From IMG/VR virus record IMGVR_UViG_3300035688_000030, positions 1 to 36,216 of that record: a stretch of 36,216 bases of DNA; one strand, written 5' to 3'. This stretch comes from a virus. A program made the position numbers and the translations under genes. Numbering within the stretch: position 1 is the first letter of the stretch; the number at the start of each line of letters is the position of its first letter. The notes under the pieces were generated by a model. The model was not told the origin of the DNA, searched no databases, and worked only from the letters and a program-made list of their open reading frames with translations. Of this stretch, positions 1 through 7,299 are shown piece by piece.

Positions 1-127
1 TGCTGCATGAAATCTTCGTATGTCACTTGTTTCGGCGCCTGTTCTCCTGGTGCCACGTTGACTACTCCTTGTGCTTGATGCGGAGAAGCCTGTTGCTGCG
101 CATTTTGTGCAGACAAAGGCTTCACCT
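1..127. repeat. Terminal direct repeat, left copy (circle closure)
   Basis: The first 127 bases are identical to bases 36090-36216. A reading frame passes unbroken across the junction, so the repeat marks a circular or circularly permuted molecule rather than a biological terminal repeat. The exact length of 127 is a common largest k-mer in short-read assemblers, which fits an assembly overlap. Unique length is about 36,089 bp. Confidence 0.95.
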
Positions 128-761
128 CCTCTTTCTTTGGTTTGTTTTCAGGTTCTTGCAGGTTTCCCTTAGAACCCACATCTTTGTTACCTTCCGATAA
201 CCGTGAAAAGTCCTCTAAGAGCGCAGATTGTTGCTCATTCATTGCTGAAGAGAACCCCGTAGGCTTGAACGTCGTATTCCTGTAAGCGGGACTCGCAACG
301 ATGCTGAGTTCCCTGACGCGAGGCTTGTGCACGATTTCCCATGCTCCTGGGCAAAGGTGGATCATAACGCCTTCCTTTCTGGTAGGCTTCTTGCACTTGC
401 TGCATTCAACTTCGTCGCTGTCAACTTGGATGCTGACGTGATCCACGTAGCCGCGCAGGATTTTCTCGATAAGCTTCTCGTCTCCAACCTCACCCTTAAA
501 ATAGACCTCTTGTCCTTTGCGGCCTGCTTCGGGCACTTTGCCTACGACCATGAAAACGCTTTCTGCATGATCTGCGCGCAGCTGGGCGCCCTTCAACGTT
601 TCAAGCAGATAATCAAGATCCTCTTCAGGTACTTGCCACTTATTCGCGTTGACGCTGGTATCTATAGCAGTGCCTTCAATATTCAGAAGCTTATTCTGCA
701 AGGCCGAAGCAAGATCTTGGTTACCTTGAGCCTTGAAAGGAACAAAATAGCGGAGCTGCAT
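1..761 (-). CDS. Prohead protease fused to scaffold, N-terminal part (continues at 35729-36216)
   Basis: This is the first part of a 373-residue protein that crosses the circle join and ends at 35729. The ATG at 761 follows AAGGTGA at a good distance. The N-terminal ~160 residues resemble the HK97/U35 prohead serine protease family: ADHAE (H65), GYVDHVSIQ (H108, S110) and RELSIVASPA (about 150-159), the last matching the family's E-[LI]-S-[LI]-V..PA strand. Between these lies C120-x2-C123 ... H135-x-C137, a possible metal-binding insert not usual in the family. The rest is acidic, Gln-rich and coiled coil, as expected of a scaffold. Known role: it templates the procapsid, then cleaves itself and the scaffold. 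Protease assignment is from motifs only; the catalytic residues are inferred. Confidence 0.8.
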   Translation of the reverse strand, partial: MQLRYFVPFKAQGNQDLASALQNKLLNIEGTAIDTSVNANKWQVPEEDLDYLLETLKGAQLRADHAESVFMVVGKVPEAGRKGQEVYFKGEVGDEKLIEKILRGYVDHVSIQVDSDEVECSKCKKPTRKEGVMIHLCPGAWEIVHKPRVRELSIVASPAYRNTTFKPTGFSSAMNEQQSALLEDFSRLSEGNKDVGSKGNLQEPENKPKKEEVKPLSAQNAQQQASPHQAQGVVNVAPGEQAPKQVTYEDFMQ

Positions 762-772
762 CCTATTTCACC

Positions 773-1390
773 TTAAGCGGAGCCTATTTCTTCTCCTATA
801 GCATGTTTCAGAATGTCAATTTCAGCAGAAAGCTTCTCTATTGCTAACGTTATTTGTTTCCGTTTTTCATTGTACTTTTCATCTATCGGCTTGTTTTCTC
901 TTTGCTGCTCTTGCCAGAGGTCACTAGATTCTGTTTCCAGTTTTCTACGTTGCTCCATTAAGGCTTCTAGTTTTTCCCGTAATGAAAGTTCCTTTTTTGC
1001 GTCGTCTTGTGCTCTCAAGAAACCTTTGTGCCAACTTCTGAAAGCATTCACGTCTTCAAGCATGCCCTTCTTTTCTTGTGTGTAGCCCTTGCATCCTGAA
1101 ACACTGCACTTCGGATGTTCGAGGCCGAGCTTCTTGTACGCTTCCAGCAACGTATCATGTGCCCTCTTCTGGTCAGTCTTACTCAGGTTCGTGTGTGTGA
1201 CTCTGGCCATAGCATTTCTCAGATGGGGCAAGTCTACTTTGTCATTTCGGTCCTTGTACGGCAGGTTTCTGTTTGTTCTTGGGACCGTTCTGCCTTCCTT
1301 ATCCTTCTCGCCTGGCACGACGAGAGCGAAGGCGCTGTCTGGCAACGTGTTTATGTATGCTGTATCCCATTCTCTCGCCACAAAACTCAT
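773..1390 (-). CDS. Conserved phage protein with DUF6582-like N-terminus and coiled coil
   Basis: 205 residues. Residues ~1-90 carry the pattern LPDSAFALV...GKT/RTVPR...LPY...HLRNAMARV, seen in phage proteins encoded next to prohead proteases and portals (DUF6582-like, from memory). A single CxxxC pair follows (CSVSGC, about 96-101), then a long Lys/Glu-rich coiled coil from ~125 to the end. The ATG follows GAGTGATCG. It lies 11 bp before the protease start, so both are probably translated from one head-operon message. The function of this family is not known; a capsid-assembly role is inferred from position only. Confidence 0.75.
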   Translation of the reverse strand: MSFVAREWDTAYINTLPDSAFALVVPGEKDKEGRTVPRTNRNLPYKDRNDKVDLPHLRNAMARVTHTNLSKTDQKRAHDTLLEAYKKLGLEHPKCSVSGCKGYTQEKKGMLEDVNAFRSWHKGFLRAQDDAKKELSLREKLEALMEQRRKLETESSDLWQEQQRENKPIDEKYNEKRKQITLAIEKLSAEIDILKHAIGEEIGSA

Positions 1391-1396
1391 TTTCGA

Positions 1397-1708
1397 TCAC
1401 TCAACATTTGAAATTTGGACATAGGCATTCAGGACCCTGCGCCGGTACTCGTTCCAAGCCTTGAAGTCCAGCAGGGTCCGGATCTCGCCCTTCAGGTGAG
1501 TGTCAAGCCAGGTTCTGACTTGCTCGCGGGTTTTGAACCGGCCCTTCTCAAACATGTAGTTCTGGATCTCCCACCGATCGCTATTCTTGACTTTCCCAAG
1601 GGTAATCTTGACGCCTTTCCCAAGCTCCTTAACCCTAAACTTCTCAAATTTACCCGGGTCCTGAACTCTGTATCTCCAAATGTTCTTGTCCTCATCTATT
1701 CCTGGCAT
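1397..1708 (-). CDS. Conserved phage head-operon protein, unknown function
   Basis: 103 residues. The start IWRYRVQDPGKFEKFR followed by GKGVKITLGK and DRWEIQNYMF resembles small proteins that recur between portal and protease genes in environmental viruses. No catalytic motif, membrane segment or signal peptide is visible; it is basic and probably one compact domain. The ATG follows a strong GGTGATC site. It lies between the 85-residue zinc-type protein and the DUF6582-like protein in the same transcription unit. Function not recognised. Confidence 0.65.
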   Translation of the reverse strand: MPGIDEDKNIWRYRVQDPGKFEKFRVKELGKGVKITLGKVKNSDRWEIQNYMFEKGRFKTREQVRTWLDTHLKGEIRTLLDFKAWNEYRRRVLNAYVQISNVE

Positions 1709-1719
1709 CTAGATCACCG

Positions 1720-1977
1720 TTAGTTTGCTAACCATTCACAAACCGTGAGGAGCCGCTTCAGAATCGCTGCCTTTAAGCGCGCAAGCCGTCTCCCATTGTC
1801 AATAAACAACACGTAAGTAGTACAATCCTGGGGCATCACAATTCGCATTTGCTTGTTGTAATGGTACTTGCTCTTGTCCATCTTACCGTAAAACCATCGT
1901 CTAACCCTGCAGTACATGCAGCTGAAATGCGGCCTTCTCAAATCGTGTCCGCATAGTTTCCTACAGGCTAGACTCAC
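1720..1977 (-). CDS. Small Cys-rich basic protein, unknown
   Basis: 85 residues with a GTG start preceded by GGTGA about 8 bases upstream. Cysteines are clustered at the N-terminus (C-x3-C at 5-9, then SCMYC at 20-23), with His nearby, suggesting a small zinc-binding fold. The remainder is Arg/Lys-rich and helical. It sits in the 9-bp to 11-bp gaps between the MuF-like gene and the 103-residue gene, consistent with a genuine operon member. No family recognised. A nucleic-acid-binding role is possible from charge and cysteines, but unsupported otherwise. Confidence 0.55.
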   Translation of the reverse strand: MSLACRKLCGHDLRRPHFSCMYCRVRRWFYGKMDKSKYHYNKQMRIVMPQDCTTYVLFIDNGRRLARLKAAILKRLLTVCEWLAN

Positions 1978-1986
1978 GGTTTTTAT

Positions 1987-2277
1987 TCACCAAAGGACAT
2001 CTTCTTCTTTCACGATCATGCAGCGACAGTTTGGATGAACATTCGGCGCAAACGTATCATCATCAGTAAATTCGCCGTAACGAAACATCCCAAGCAGATC
2101 GTCAGGATCTTCAAGCTCGTACACGTCATCTTCGTATTCGATGCAGCTTTCGCATGTTCTATCGTCAACGACGGGGATGAAACGCCAAACTGAATACTTC
2201 ACGCGCAGCTCAGTGACTGCAGCTTCAAATGCTATGAAGGCTCTGAAGGCTTCAAGTGCTTCAGCTTGCCTCAGCAA
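1987..2277 (-). CDS. Minimal MuF/SPP1 gp7-like head morphogenesis protein
   Basis: 96 residues. The C-terminal half contains DDRTCESC ... NVHPNCRC, the conserved Cys/His signature of the phage Mu gpF / SPP1 gp7 minor head protein domain. The N-terminal ~40 residues are one Ala-rich helix. Family members are normally 250 residues or more, so this is a stripped-down version retaining mainly the Cys/His core. It overlaps the portal gene end by 17 bp, the usual portal-MuF order. Known members sit inside the capsid bound to the portal and may be ejected with the DNA. The reduction here is real, since no upstream frame continues the domain. Confidence 0.8.
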   Translation of the reverse strand: MLRQAEALEAFRAFIAFEAAVTELRVKYSVWRFIPVVDDRTCESCIEYEDDVYELEDPDDLLGMFRYGEFTDDDTFAPNVHPNCRCMIVKEEDVLW

Positions 2278-3613
2278 TCAGCCATCGCTTCCCCTTCGGC
2301 CTCGCAATAGCCTTTTCACCTTCAGCCTTGGGTACGTCGGGAGTTTTCGGGCCTTCAGGAGTTTCAGGAAAGCCAAGCTGACTTCTCGCTTCCTCACGAT
2401 CTAATATGCCCCTATCGACGAGATCACCGATGAACTTCGCTTTATCCTGGATCGTTGGCTCCCAAATCGGCCTCCACTTTACCTTCGGAACCTCAACGCC
2501 CTCACCGAACTTTTTCGTGATAAGCTGTTTGAAGAGGATTGTTTCAAGCATATCACCGATCAGCTCCTGGAGCATCCTCAGCCTAGTAACGTACTCTTGC
2601 ATCACAACTTCAGCCGTAGCCCTGTTTGTGCCTTCGCTCTTGCCCATGAAAATCTTTGGCACGCCCAAGACTGCTTCACGTTGGGTGTAGAGGTAGTCGA
2701 GCCAAAACTGCACGTTAACGTCACGTGTCATGCTTGGAATAACGTCAACTGAGACGTCGCCTCGGACGAACACGTCTGTGGCTGCTTGGCGAGTGCTGAA
2801 AGCTTGCATCAGTGCTGTTAGCTGCGGGTCGCTGAACGGCTTTTCAGGCGTGCCAGCTTTGACGACGAGCATCGGCTTAGTGTAGGTGTGAATGATGATT
2901 GCCATGTCGTCTTCAAGCTGATCTAGGAGCGCTTGAATTTTGAGTAGAGGTCTCAACTGCGAAGTGCCATAGCTGAATTCGTACCACCAGCTCTTAGCTC
3001 CCCAGCGGAAATGCACGATCTGTTCTGGCGTGAAGGCTACTGGCGGAAACGTGAGGAGCTGAATATAGCCGAACACATTGCCATAAGCGTCTCGGCGAAC
3101 GCGAAGGTGCACGGGATCCAGCGGCTTCAACCAGCTTATCTCGCTCGTGTCCTCGTCCTTGCAGACTTCGAGAAAGGCATTGCCAGACACGAGCATGTCA
3201 GTCCCGACAATCCGGAGGGTCTGAAGGATGTTTTGCTCGTCAAGCCAATTGGTAAGCCACTCTCGAACTCCTTTATCTTCGCATTCAAGCTCAAAGCCGT
3301 TTGAGATAGCCAAGTTAATTGTAACATCAATGGCTGCTTTGATGTAGGGCGTGAAAGTGTAGAGGTCCTTGTACTTTGGCAGATCCTCGATCGGTGTTGC
3401 ACCCCAGAGGCGCTCCCAATAGGCCATGTAAGGAGGAGTTACGAAGCCTGCGCCGCTACCCTTAAGCATATATTTTGATACGTAGCCCCAAAGCGCATTA
3501 TCAGCTTTCCAGCTGACAGGAACCTCTTCTTCAATCTGCTTGCGCGCGAGATCCTCAGGCAAGTTTCGCTGAGCCAGAAAAGTCTGCTCTTCCTTTTGGC
3601 CCTTCCAAGGCAA
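2261..3613 (-). CDS. Portal protein (HK97-type)
   Basis: 450 residues. Recognised by the portal pattern: YTFTPYIKAAIDVTINLA near 90-110, GNAFLEV near 160, LDPVHLRVRRDAYGNVFGYIQ and FTPEQIVHFRWG around 180-220, YGTSQLRPLL, then VLGVPKIFMG near 330 and ITKKF. Portals form the dodecameric vertex through which terminase pumps DNA and to which the neck attaches. The C-terminal ~50 residues are Pro/Glu/Lys-rich and probably disordered. Start is TTG at 3613, two bases after the stop of the 59-residue gene; no other upstream start exists. It lies between terminase and MuF-like genes as in most tailed viruses. Confidence 0.93.
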   Translation of the reverse strand: MPWKGQKEEQTFLAQRNLPEDLARKQIEEEVPVSWKADNALWGYVSKYMLKGSGAGFVTPPYMAYWERLWGATPIEDLPKYKDLYTFTPYIKAAIDVTINLAISNGFELECEDKGVREWLTNWLDEQNILQTLRIVGTDMLVSGNAFLEVCKDEDTSEISWLKPLDPVHLRVRRDAYGNVFGYIQLLTFPPVAFTPEQIVHFRWGAKSWWYEFSYGTSQLRPLLKIQALLDQLEDDMAIIIHTYTKPMLVVKAGTPEKPFSDPQLTALMQAFSTRQAATDVFVRGDVSVDVIPSMTRDVNVQFWLDYLYTQREAVLGVPKIFMGKSEGTNRATAEVVMQEYVTRLRMLQELIGDMLETILFKQLITKKFGEGVEVPKVKWRPIWEPTIQDKAKFIGDLVDRGILDREEARSQLGFPETPEGPKTPDVPKAEGEKAIARPKGKRWLIAEAS

Positions 3614-3615
3614 TT

Positions 3616-3795
3616 TTAAGCGCCCTTCCTCACGATTGTAAGCCGCACTTCCTCAAGCAGGACCGTCTTCGTGATGTCTACGCCGTTAACGTAAACGTGT
3701 ATGTCTTCAACATTGCAGTTCAAAGCGACACCTAACGCTTTCACGATCTTTTCTTTGCTTGAAGCTGAGAACACTTCTTCTTCCAAATTCTTCAC
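3616..3795 (-). CDS. Small protein (59 aa) between terminase and portal
   Basis: This frame starts with GTG overlapping the terminase stop (GAGGTGAAG) and ends with TAA two bases before the portal start. It encodes 59 residues beginning VKNLEEEVFSASSKEKIV and containing CNVEDIHVYVNGVDITKT and EEVRLTIVRKGA. The composition is ordinary for a folded alpha/beta protein, and it fills the otherwise empty 180 bp between two essential genes exactly. No family recognised. It may be a packaging or portal accessory, by position only. Confidence 0.6.
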   Translation of the reverse strand: MKNLEEEVFSASSKEKIVKALGVALNCNVEDIHVYVNGVDITKTVLLEEVRLTIVRKGA

Positions 3796-3796
3796 C

Positions 3797-5047
3797 TCAT
3801 TGATGCGGAAGCATAATCGCGCCTACGCCCGGAGGGGCGACAGCACTTTTGAGGCTGTACCTGAGCGCGTCGACAGCATGATCATTCTCTTTCACTTTTT
3901 CGCTGTACTCGAGAAGTTCGCTGATCAGGTTCACGCATTTTTTGCTGATGAAGATTCTTGGTTGGCCATCCCCGGCCTTAGGGAATCTTCCGCCGAGCTC
4001 GCGGATTCCATCTTCACGTTTTCCCCGGTAGCCAACTGCGTCGAGCCCAGAGGTTCTAAGCGCGTCAATCGTCTCAGGATTACTGGGATCGCAGATAACT
4101 GAGCCTGCGCCATACTGAACCTTCCACGCCAGGAGCGCCTCGATGATAACTTCTTTTTTGAGTTGCCTCTGGTAAACTTCATCTAACACCCATATTCTGC
4201 CATCACCGTCATAGCCGACAGCAAGGATCGCAGTGGGGTTTGTCCATCCGAAGTCTACGCCGTACCTTACTTCTTTGATAAGTGCAAATTCGATTTCTCT
4301 CACGTGCACGCTCGAGTCAAAGGCAAAGGTTCCGCCTCCGACAGCTGCAAACCTGCCCCAGATAAAACGGTCTGCCAGGCCTCCCGTGTGAGTGCGAACC
4401 ATCTCTTCAACATAGGCTTTAGGTAGCTTAGGATTGTCAAATAGGCTCCAACGGTACACGTGGCAGTTTGGGCTTTTCGTCTTCGGGTTCTCTACAGCAT
4501 CATACAGTTCGGTTTGAGGAGCGCTCGGTGTTGTTGTTAGCCACACTCCTGGCTTGATGGGGACTTTGCATCGTCCGCTACCCCTTAGCCGGCGCAGGAT
4601 CGTCTGCCAGGCAAGGCCGAAATGAAGCACAAGCCTGGCCTCGTCGATATGAGCGTAATCTACGTTGGGCCCCTCGCTCCTCTCAGGGTCATCGAGGCTT
4701 ACGAACCACCATTGGCTGCCATTCTTCCACTCGACCATCTGGTCCATCTTGCTGTACCGTGCGATCTGCGGGTTCTGCGTGAACGGTTCACCGAGCAGCT
4801 GAGGACTTGACAGTGTTGGCAGGAGGATCCTGCGGATCATGGGAAAGTTCGGCTCGAAAATGTAGCCGACACTTCCAGGATAGTCCCGTGCCCACCGGAT
4901 GTCCTCGTAGAGGCCGCATAATGTTTTGCCTGCGCCCGTTCCGGCGAGGGCTGCTCTTTGAGGCCAGATGCCCATGCCAGCGTGAAACTTCAGTTGTTCC
5001 TTGTGTGGGCAATACTGCATGTTAAGCCGTTGTTGGTGGCTGCTCAT
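3797..5047 (-). CDS. terL: Large terminase subunit, ATPase and nuclease
   Basis: 416 residues. N-terminal ATPase: Walker A LAGTGAGKT (about 34-42), Walker B VDYAHIDEA (129-137, with D135-E136), and coupling motif WLTTTPSA near 170. C-terminal RNase H-like nuclease: YGVDFGWTNP (D265), VICDPSN (D320) and NDHAVDALRY (D389, D393), so the metal-binding acidic residues are present. Terminase cuts concatemeric viral DNA and pumps it through the portal. The gene overlaps the putative small terminase end by 26 bp and is followed directly by the 59-residue gene and portal. All expected motifs are intact. Confidence 0.95.
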   Translation of the reverse strand: MSSHQQRLNMQYCPHKEQLKFHAGMGIWPQRAALAGTGAGKTLCGLYEDIRWARDYPGSVGYIFEPNFPMIRRILLPTLSSPQLLGEPFTQNPQIARYSKMDQMVEWKNGSQWWFVSLDDPERSEGPNVDYAHIDEARLVLHFGLAWQTILRRLRGSGRCKVPIKPGVWLTTTPSAPQTELYDAVENPKTKSPNCHVYRWSLFDNPKLPKAYVEEMVRTHTGGLADRFIWGRFAAVGGGTFAFDSSVHVREIEFALIKEVRYGVDFGWTNPTAILAVGYDGDGRIWVLDEVYQRQLKKEVIIEALLAWKVQYGAGSVICDPSNPETIDALRTSGLDAVGYRGKREDGIRELGGRFPKAGDGQPRIFISKKCVNLISELLEYSEKVKENDHAVDALRYSLKSAVAPPGVGAIMLPHQ

Positions 5048-5501
5048 TCTGCTGTTTCCTCTGCCGCTCAGCCTCTTCTAGGAGCGCTCTCTTCAGTTCT
5101 GGGTCAGCTTCGAAGCCCAAACCAACGCTGAAAAGGTTCAGTTCAGCCGGCTTCTTCTCTATGGCGCCGACACTCTGCAGGATCTCAAGGACTTGAATGT
5201 TAGTGTCTTTGATTAGTTTCAAGACTCCGAGTTTCACGAAGTCGTTCTCCGTGTCCTGCAGGAGAAACCACGCCTTAGGTAAGACAGATTTGGCGCCTTC
5301 AAGAAACTTGTGCAGAAGGGTCGGATCGTCAAGCTGCACTACTTGCGGAATCCACTTTTGTCGTCTCCCCCAATCAACGTAAAGTCGATGAGCCTTTACC
5401 CCAAACTCCTCTTCAAGATTCTGAACTATCAGCTTAAGAGGGACCCCCATTAAATGCTCTTGAAGCATCCTTGTCCGTCTCTCCAGCAGGTTCTTATCCA
5501 C
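5022..5501 (-). CDS. Putative small terminase subunit
   Basis: 159 residues, GTG start overlapping the end of the GNAT frame. Residues ~10-50 look like a helix-turn-helix (LMGVPLKLIVQNLEEEFGVKA and then LYVDWGRR), followed by helices and an acidic/Gln-rich tail ending in KQQNEQPPTTA. Immediate position upstream of the large terminase, size and a DNA-binding N-terminus fit a small terminase, which recognises the packaging site and loads the large subunit. Small terminases share little sequence, so the call rests on position and architecture. Confidence 0.7.
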   Translation of the reverse strand: MDKNLLERRTRMLQEHLMGVPLKLIVQNLEEEFGVKAHRLYVDWGRRQKWIPQVVQLDDPTLLHKFLEGAKSVLPKAWFLLQDTENDFVKLGVLKLIKDTNIQVLEILQSVGAIEKKPAELNLFSVGLGFEADPELKRALLEEAERQRKQQNEQPPTTA

Positions 5502-6001
5502 TAGACTACCCCCCTAGAAGTCACTTTTGTGTGACATTCTCTCTGCTGAGGCACGTAGCGCATGGAGATTGTTATCCTCTTCTCGCTTGAAGCAGTGTAC
5601 GGATGAGCCAAGTTTCGAGAATCAACCCTTTGGCCTCGGCCAATATGCGTGATCTTCCAGCCTTCAAGGCTGCCCCGTATTAGCTGCGGGTTGCTGGTTA
5701 TGATTGTGAAGGGAAGCTTCGTTCTCACCGTGTAGTATTCAGCCATGAAGTTGAGAAACCGTTTGCCGACGCCTATGCCCTGATAATCTGGAAGGACCAC
5801 AAGCCTGCTGACTCGGTAATAGAGTGCGCTCATCTTCACTTTCATGACTGCAATGAATGCGATTGGCTTGCCTCTGTATAGTGCAACGTAGTTCTTCGTG
5901 AAGGGGCTGAGTTCAGAGTTTAGATAGTGATATTGCCTAAACTGTCGCCAGAGACTTGCGCTGCACCTGCGAATGTCGAGGTCAATTTGTGGTCTGGCTC
6001 T
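5501..6001 (-). CDS. GNAT acetyltransferase domain of COG2401-type protein, read by -1 shift from the ABC ATPase
   Basis: From the A9 tract at 6001-6009 to the stop at 5501 this frame encodes 166 residues: RARPQIDLDIRRC, LWRQFRQYHYLNSEL, KNYVALYRGKPIAFIAV, and the acetyl-CoA site VSRLVVLPDYQGIGVGKRFL. This is the C-terminal acetyltransferase half of COG2401 proteins (ABC ATPase fused to GNAT). The RP-x-I linker and YHYLN segment lie between the tract and the first in-frame ATG at 5845, so starting there would remove conserved sequence. The natural product is therefore probably an ABC-GNAT fusion of about 361 residues made by frameshift or slippage, unless the tract is a sequencing error. The substrate is unknown; a Mom-like DNA-modifying role is a speculation. 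Confidence 0.75.
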   Translation of the reverse strand, partial: RARPQIDLDIRRCSASLWRQFRQYHYLNSELSPFTKNYVALYRGKPIAFIAVMKVKMSALYYRVSRLVVLPDYQGIGVGKRFLNFMAEYYTVRTKLPFTIITSNPQLIRGSLEGWKITHIGRGQRVDSRNLAHPYTASSEKRITISMRYVPQQRECHTKVTSRGVV

Positions 6002-6585
6002 TTTTTTTTACTGAATTCCATCGTATCCGTCGTGAAGATCCAATCAGGTTCAAGCCAGTCGACTACGTCGTAGTGGCATGTTACGGCGATGAATCGTTTC
6101 CGGGTCTTTCTTATGGCTTTGGAGATGGCGAAGGCCGAGACTTGGGCGATTTCTCTGTCGATGACGCTTGTGAACTCGTCAAATACGATCAGGTCCTGCT
6201 CGAGCATTAGGGCCCGTGCGATATCAACACGCATTTTTTCGCCTTGGCTCAGCTGCTCGTAACTCTTAAGCCAATCAGGAGGGCTTGCAAAACCTACGCT
6301 GCAAAGAGCCCTTGTTATGTCTCCAACTGAAAGGCTTTCGGGAAAGTCGTCTAGGATGCTCTTGTGCGTGTAGTCAAACCTGCTGATGTAGGCACTTTCG
6401 AAAAGCTCTTTGGCAATGCTTGTCTTGCCTGTGCCGCTGCGGCCTACGATTACGCCGATCTGCCAAGGCTCCTCATCAATAGGCAAGGACCCTTTGAAAC
6501 GCTTCTCAAGCTTGCAGTCTAAGAGCGCAAATGAGCCTATGACACTTTGAGCCCGGAACGATTCGGGGTTCTCCCAAGTTTTCAC
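5920..6585 (-). CDS. ABC-type ATPase (COG2401-like), N-terminal half of ABC-GNAT
   Basis: 221 residues from GTG at 6585, which overlaps the upstream stop (GTGA); a longer in-frame start at 6663 would add residues lying inside the ParB-like gene. Motifs: Walker A GRSGTGKT (48-55), signature LSQGEKMRVDIARAL, Walker B DLIVFDEFTSVID, H-loop VTCHYD. TWENPESFRAQSVIGSFAL is typical of COG2401 soluble ABC ATPases, not of transporters, and there are no membrane segments. In the zero frame the last ~24 residues after the A9 tract (EPDHKLTSTF onward) are out of the conserved frame. Its neighbours, a ParB/Srx-like gene and terminase, suggest a DNA-linked role. Confidence 0.85.
   Translation of the reverse strand: MKTWENPESFRAQSVIGSFALLDCKLEKRFKGSLPIDEEPWQIGVIVGRSGTGKTSIAKELFESAYISRFDYTHKSILDDFPESLSVGDITRALCSVGFASPPDWLKSYEQLSQGEKMRVDIARALMLEQDLIVFDEFTSVIDREIAQVSAFAISKAIRKTRKRFIAVTCHYDVVDWLEPDWIFTTDTMEFSKKKEPDHKLTSTFAGAAQVSGDSLGNITI
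6001..6009 (-). other. A9 slippery tract, candidate -1 frameshift or slippage site
   Basis: Nine consecutive A on the coding strand, read AGT AAA AAA AAA GAG in the ABC frame. A one-base backward slip (or one extra A by transcriptional slippage) places translation into the frame encoding the conserved COG2401 linker and GNAT domain. The two frames overlap by about 90 bp downstream. An assembly or sequencing indel in the homopolymer is the main alternative. Confidence 0.6.
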
Positions 6586-7145
6586 AAGGTCAAAACACGG
6601 CACTTCAGGCCCTGCTCCACGAGTTTCTTGTAGGTCTCCTCTTGCTGCTTCTCGCTCTCGCATTCGACGACAACTTCCCAGGTTGACTTGAAAGTCATCC
6701 CTCCTTCCTGATCGTGAAGGCGTTTGAGTGAGCGTTCAAGGCTCTGGTCTGAGAGCATCAGCAGCCTCTTCAGGTCGTCTTCGCGTCCGGCATCGATGAT
6801 CCGCTTGAACTCTTCAGCGTCAGCTTTGAGCTCGTGTTCGCCCTTCAGCTTGTTCAAAACTTGCCGGAGGAGCCGTCGATCGACGTCCTCGACTGGAAGC
6901 TTGATAACTTGGACTTGTTTCATGCCTAGTGCTTTGGCTTCTTGCAGCCGCTGCTCGCCGTCAGCGATTAGGAGGTCCTTGTTCGTGATTATAGGTACGA
7001 TGAAGCCATAGCGCAGGATTGACTCTCTGAGGGCCTTATGCTGCTTCACACTCATCTTGTTAGGGTTCTGCCCGTCTGTTTTGAGACTTGCGATATCAAC
7101 GAGTTCGACAAGCGGAATCTCCACGCTATTTTGCGTCTTTTCCAT
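6582..7145 (-). CDS. ParB/sulfiredoxin-fold protein (orphan, nuclease-domain type)
   Basis: 187 residues. Residues 10-85 match the ParB/Srx nucleotide-binding fold: IPLVELVD...DGQNPNKM, LRESILRYGFIVPIITN, LLIADGEQRLQEAKALGM and VQVIKLPVEDVD. The G-E-Q-R box is the usual nucleotide-contacting motif. There is no helix-turn-helix, so it is not a centromere binder; the rest is helical, with a small alpha/beta tail ending WEVVVECE...LKCRVLTL. It overlaps the ABC start by 4 bp and the membrane-protein gene by 20 bp. ParB-like plus ABC-GNAT beside terminase suggests a nucleotide- or DNA-modifying cassette; this is inference. Confidence 0.85.
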   Translation of the reverse strand: MEKTQNSVEIPLVELVDIASLKTDGQNPNKMSVKQHKALRESILRYGFIVPIITNKDLLIADGEQRLQEAKALGMKQVQVIKLPVEDVDRRLLRQVLNKLKGEHELKADAEEFKRIIDAGREDDLKRLLMLSDQSLERSLKRLHDQEGGMTFKSTWEVVVECESEKQQEETYKKLVEQGLKCRVLTL

Positions 7146-7299
7146 GGTTAGCTTCGACCCCGTTTTTTAGGACGTAGCCGCAGATCCCGCCTATGGCAAC
7201 CCCTGCAAGGTCTCCCTGATCATGACTCATCGCGAAGCAGGCAATTACGCAGAGCACGACGCAAACAACAATATCCCGTACGATTTTAGTAAGCTTCAT
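7126..7299 (-). CDS. Small membrane protein (57 aa)
   Basis: ATG at 7299 overlaps the upstream stop in ATGA. Two hydrophobic stretches are seen: IVVCVVLCVIACFAM (about 8-22) and LAGVAIGGICGYVL (about 30-44), with a charged DQGDLAG turn between and a Lys/His-rich tail. This hairpin topology is shared by small holin-like or superinfection-exclusion proteins, but nothing more specific is visible. No other lysis candidate was found nearby. Function unknown. Confidence 0.6.
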   Translation of the reverse strand: MKLTKIVRDIVVCVVLCVIACFAMSHDQGDLAGVAIGGICGYVLKNGVEANHGKDAK

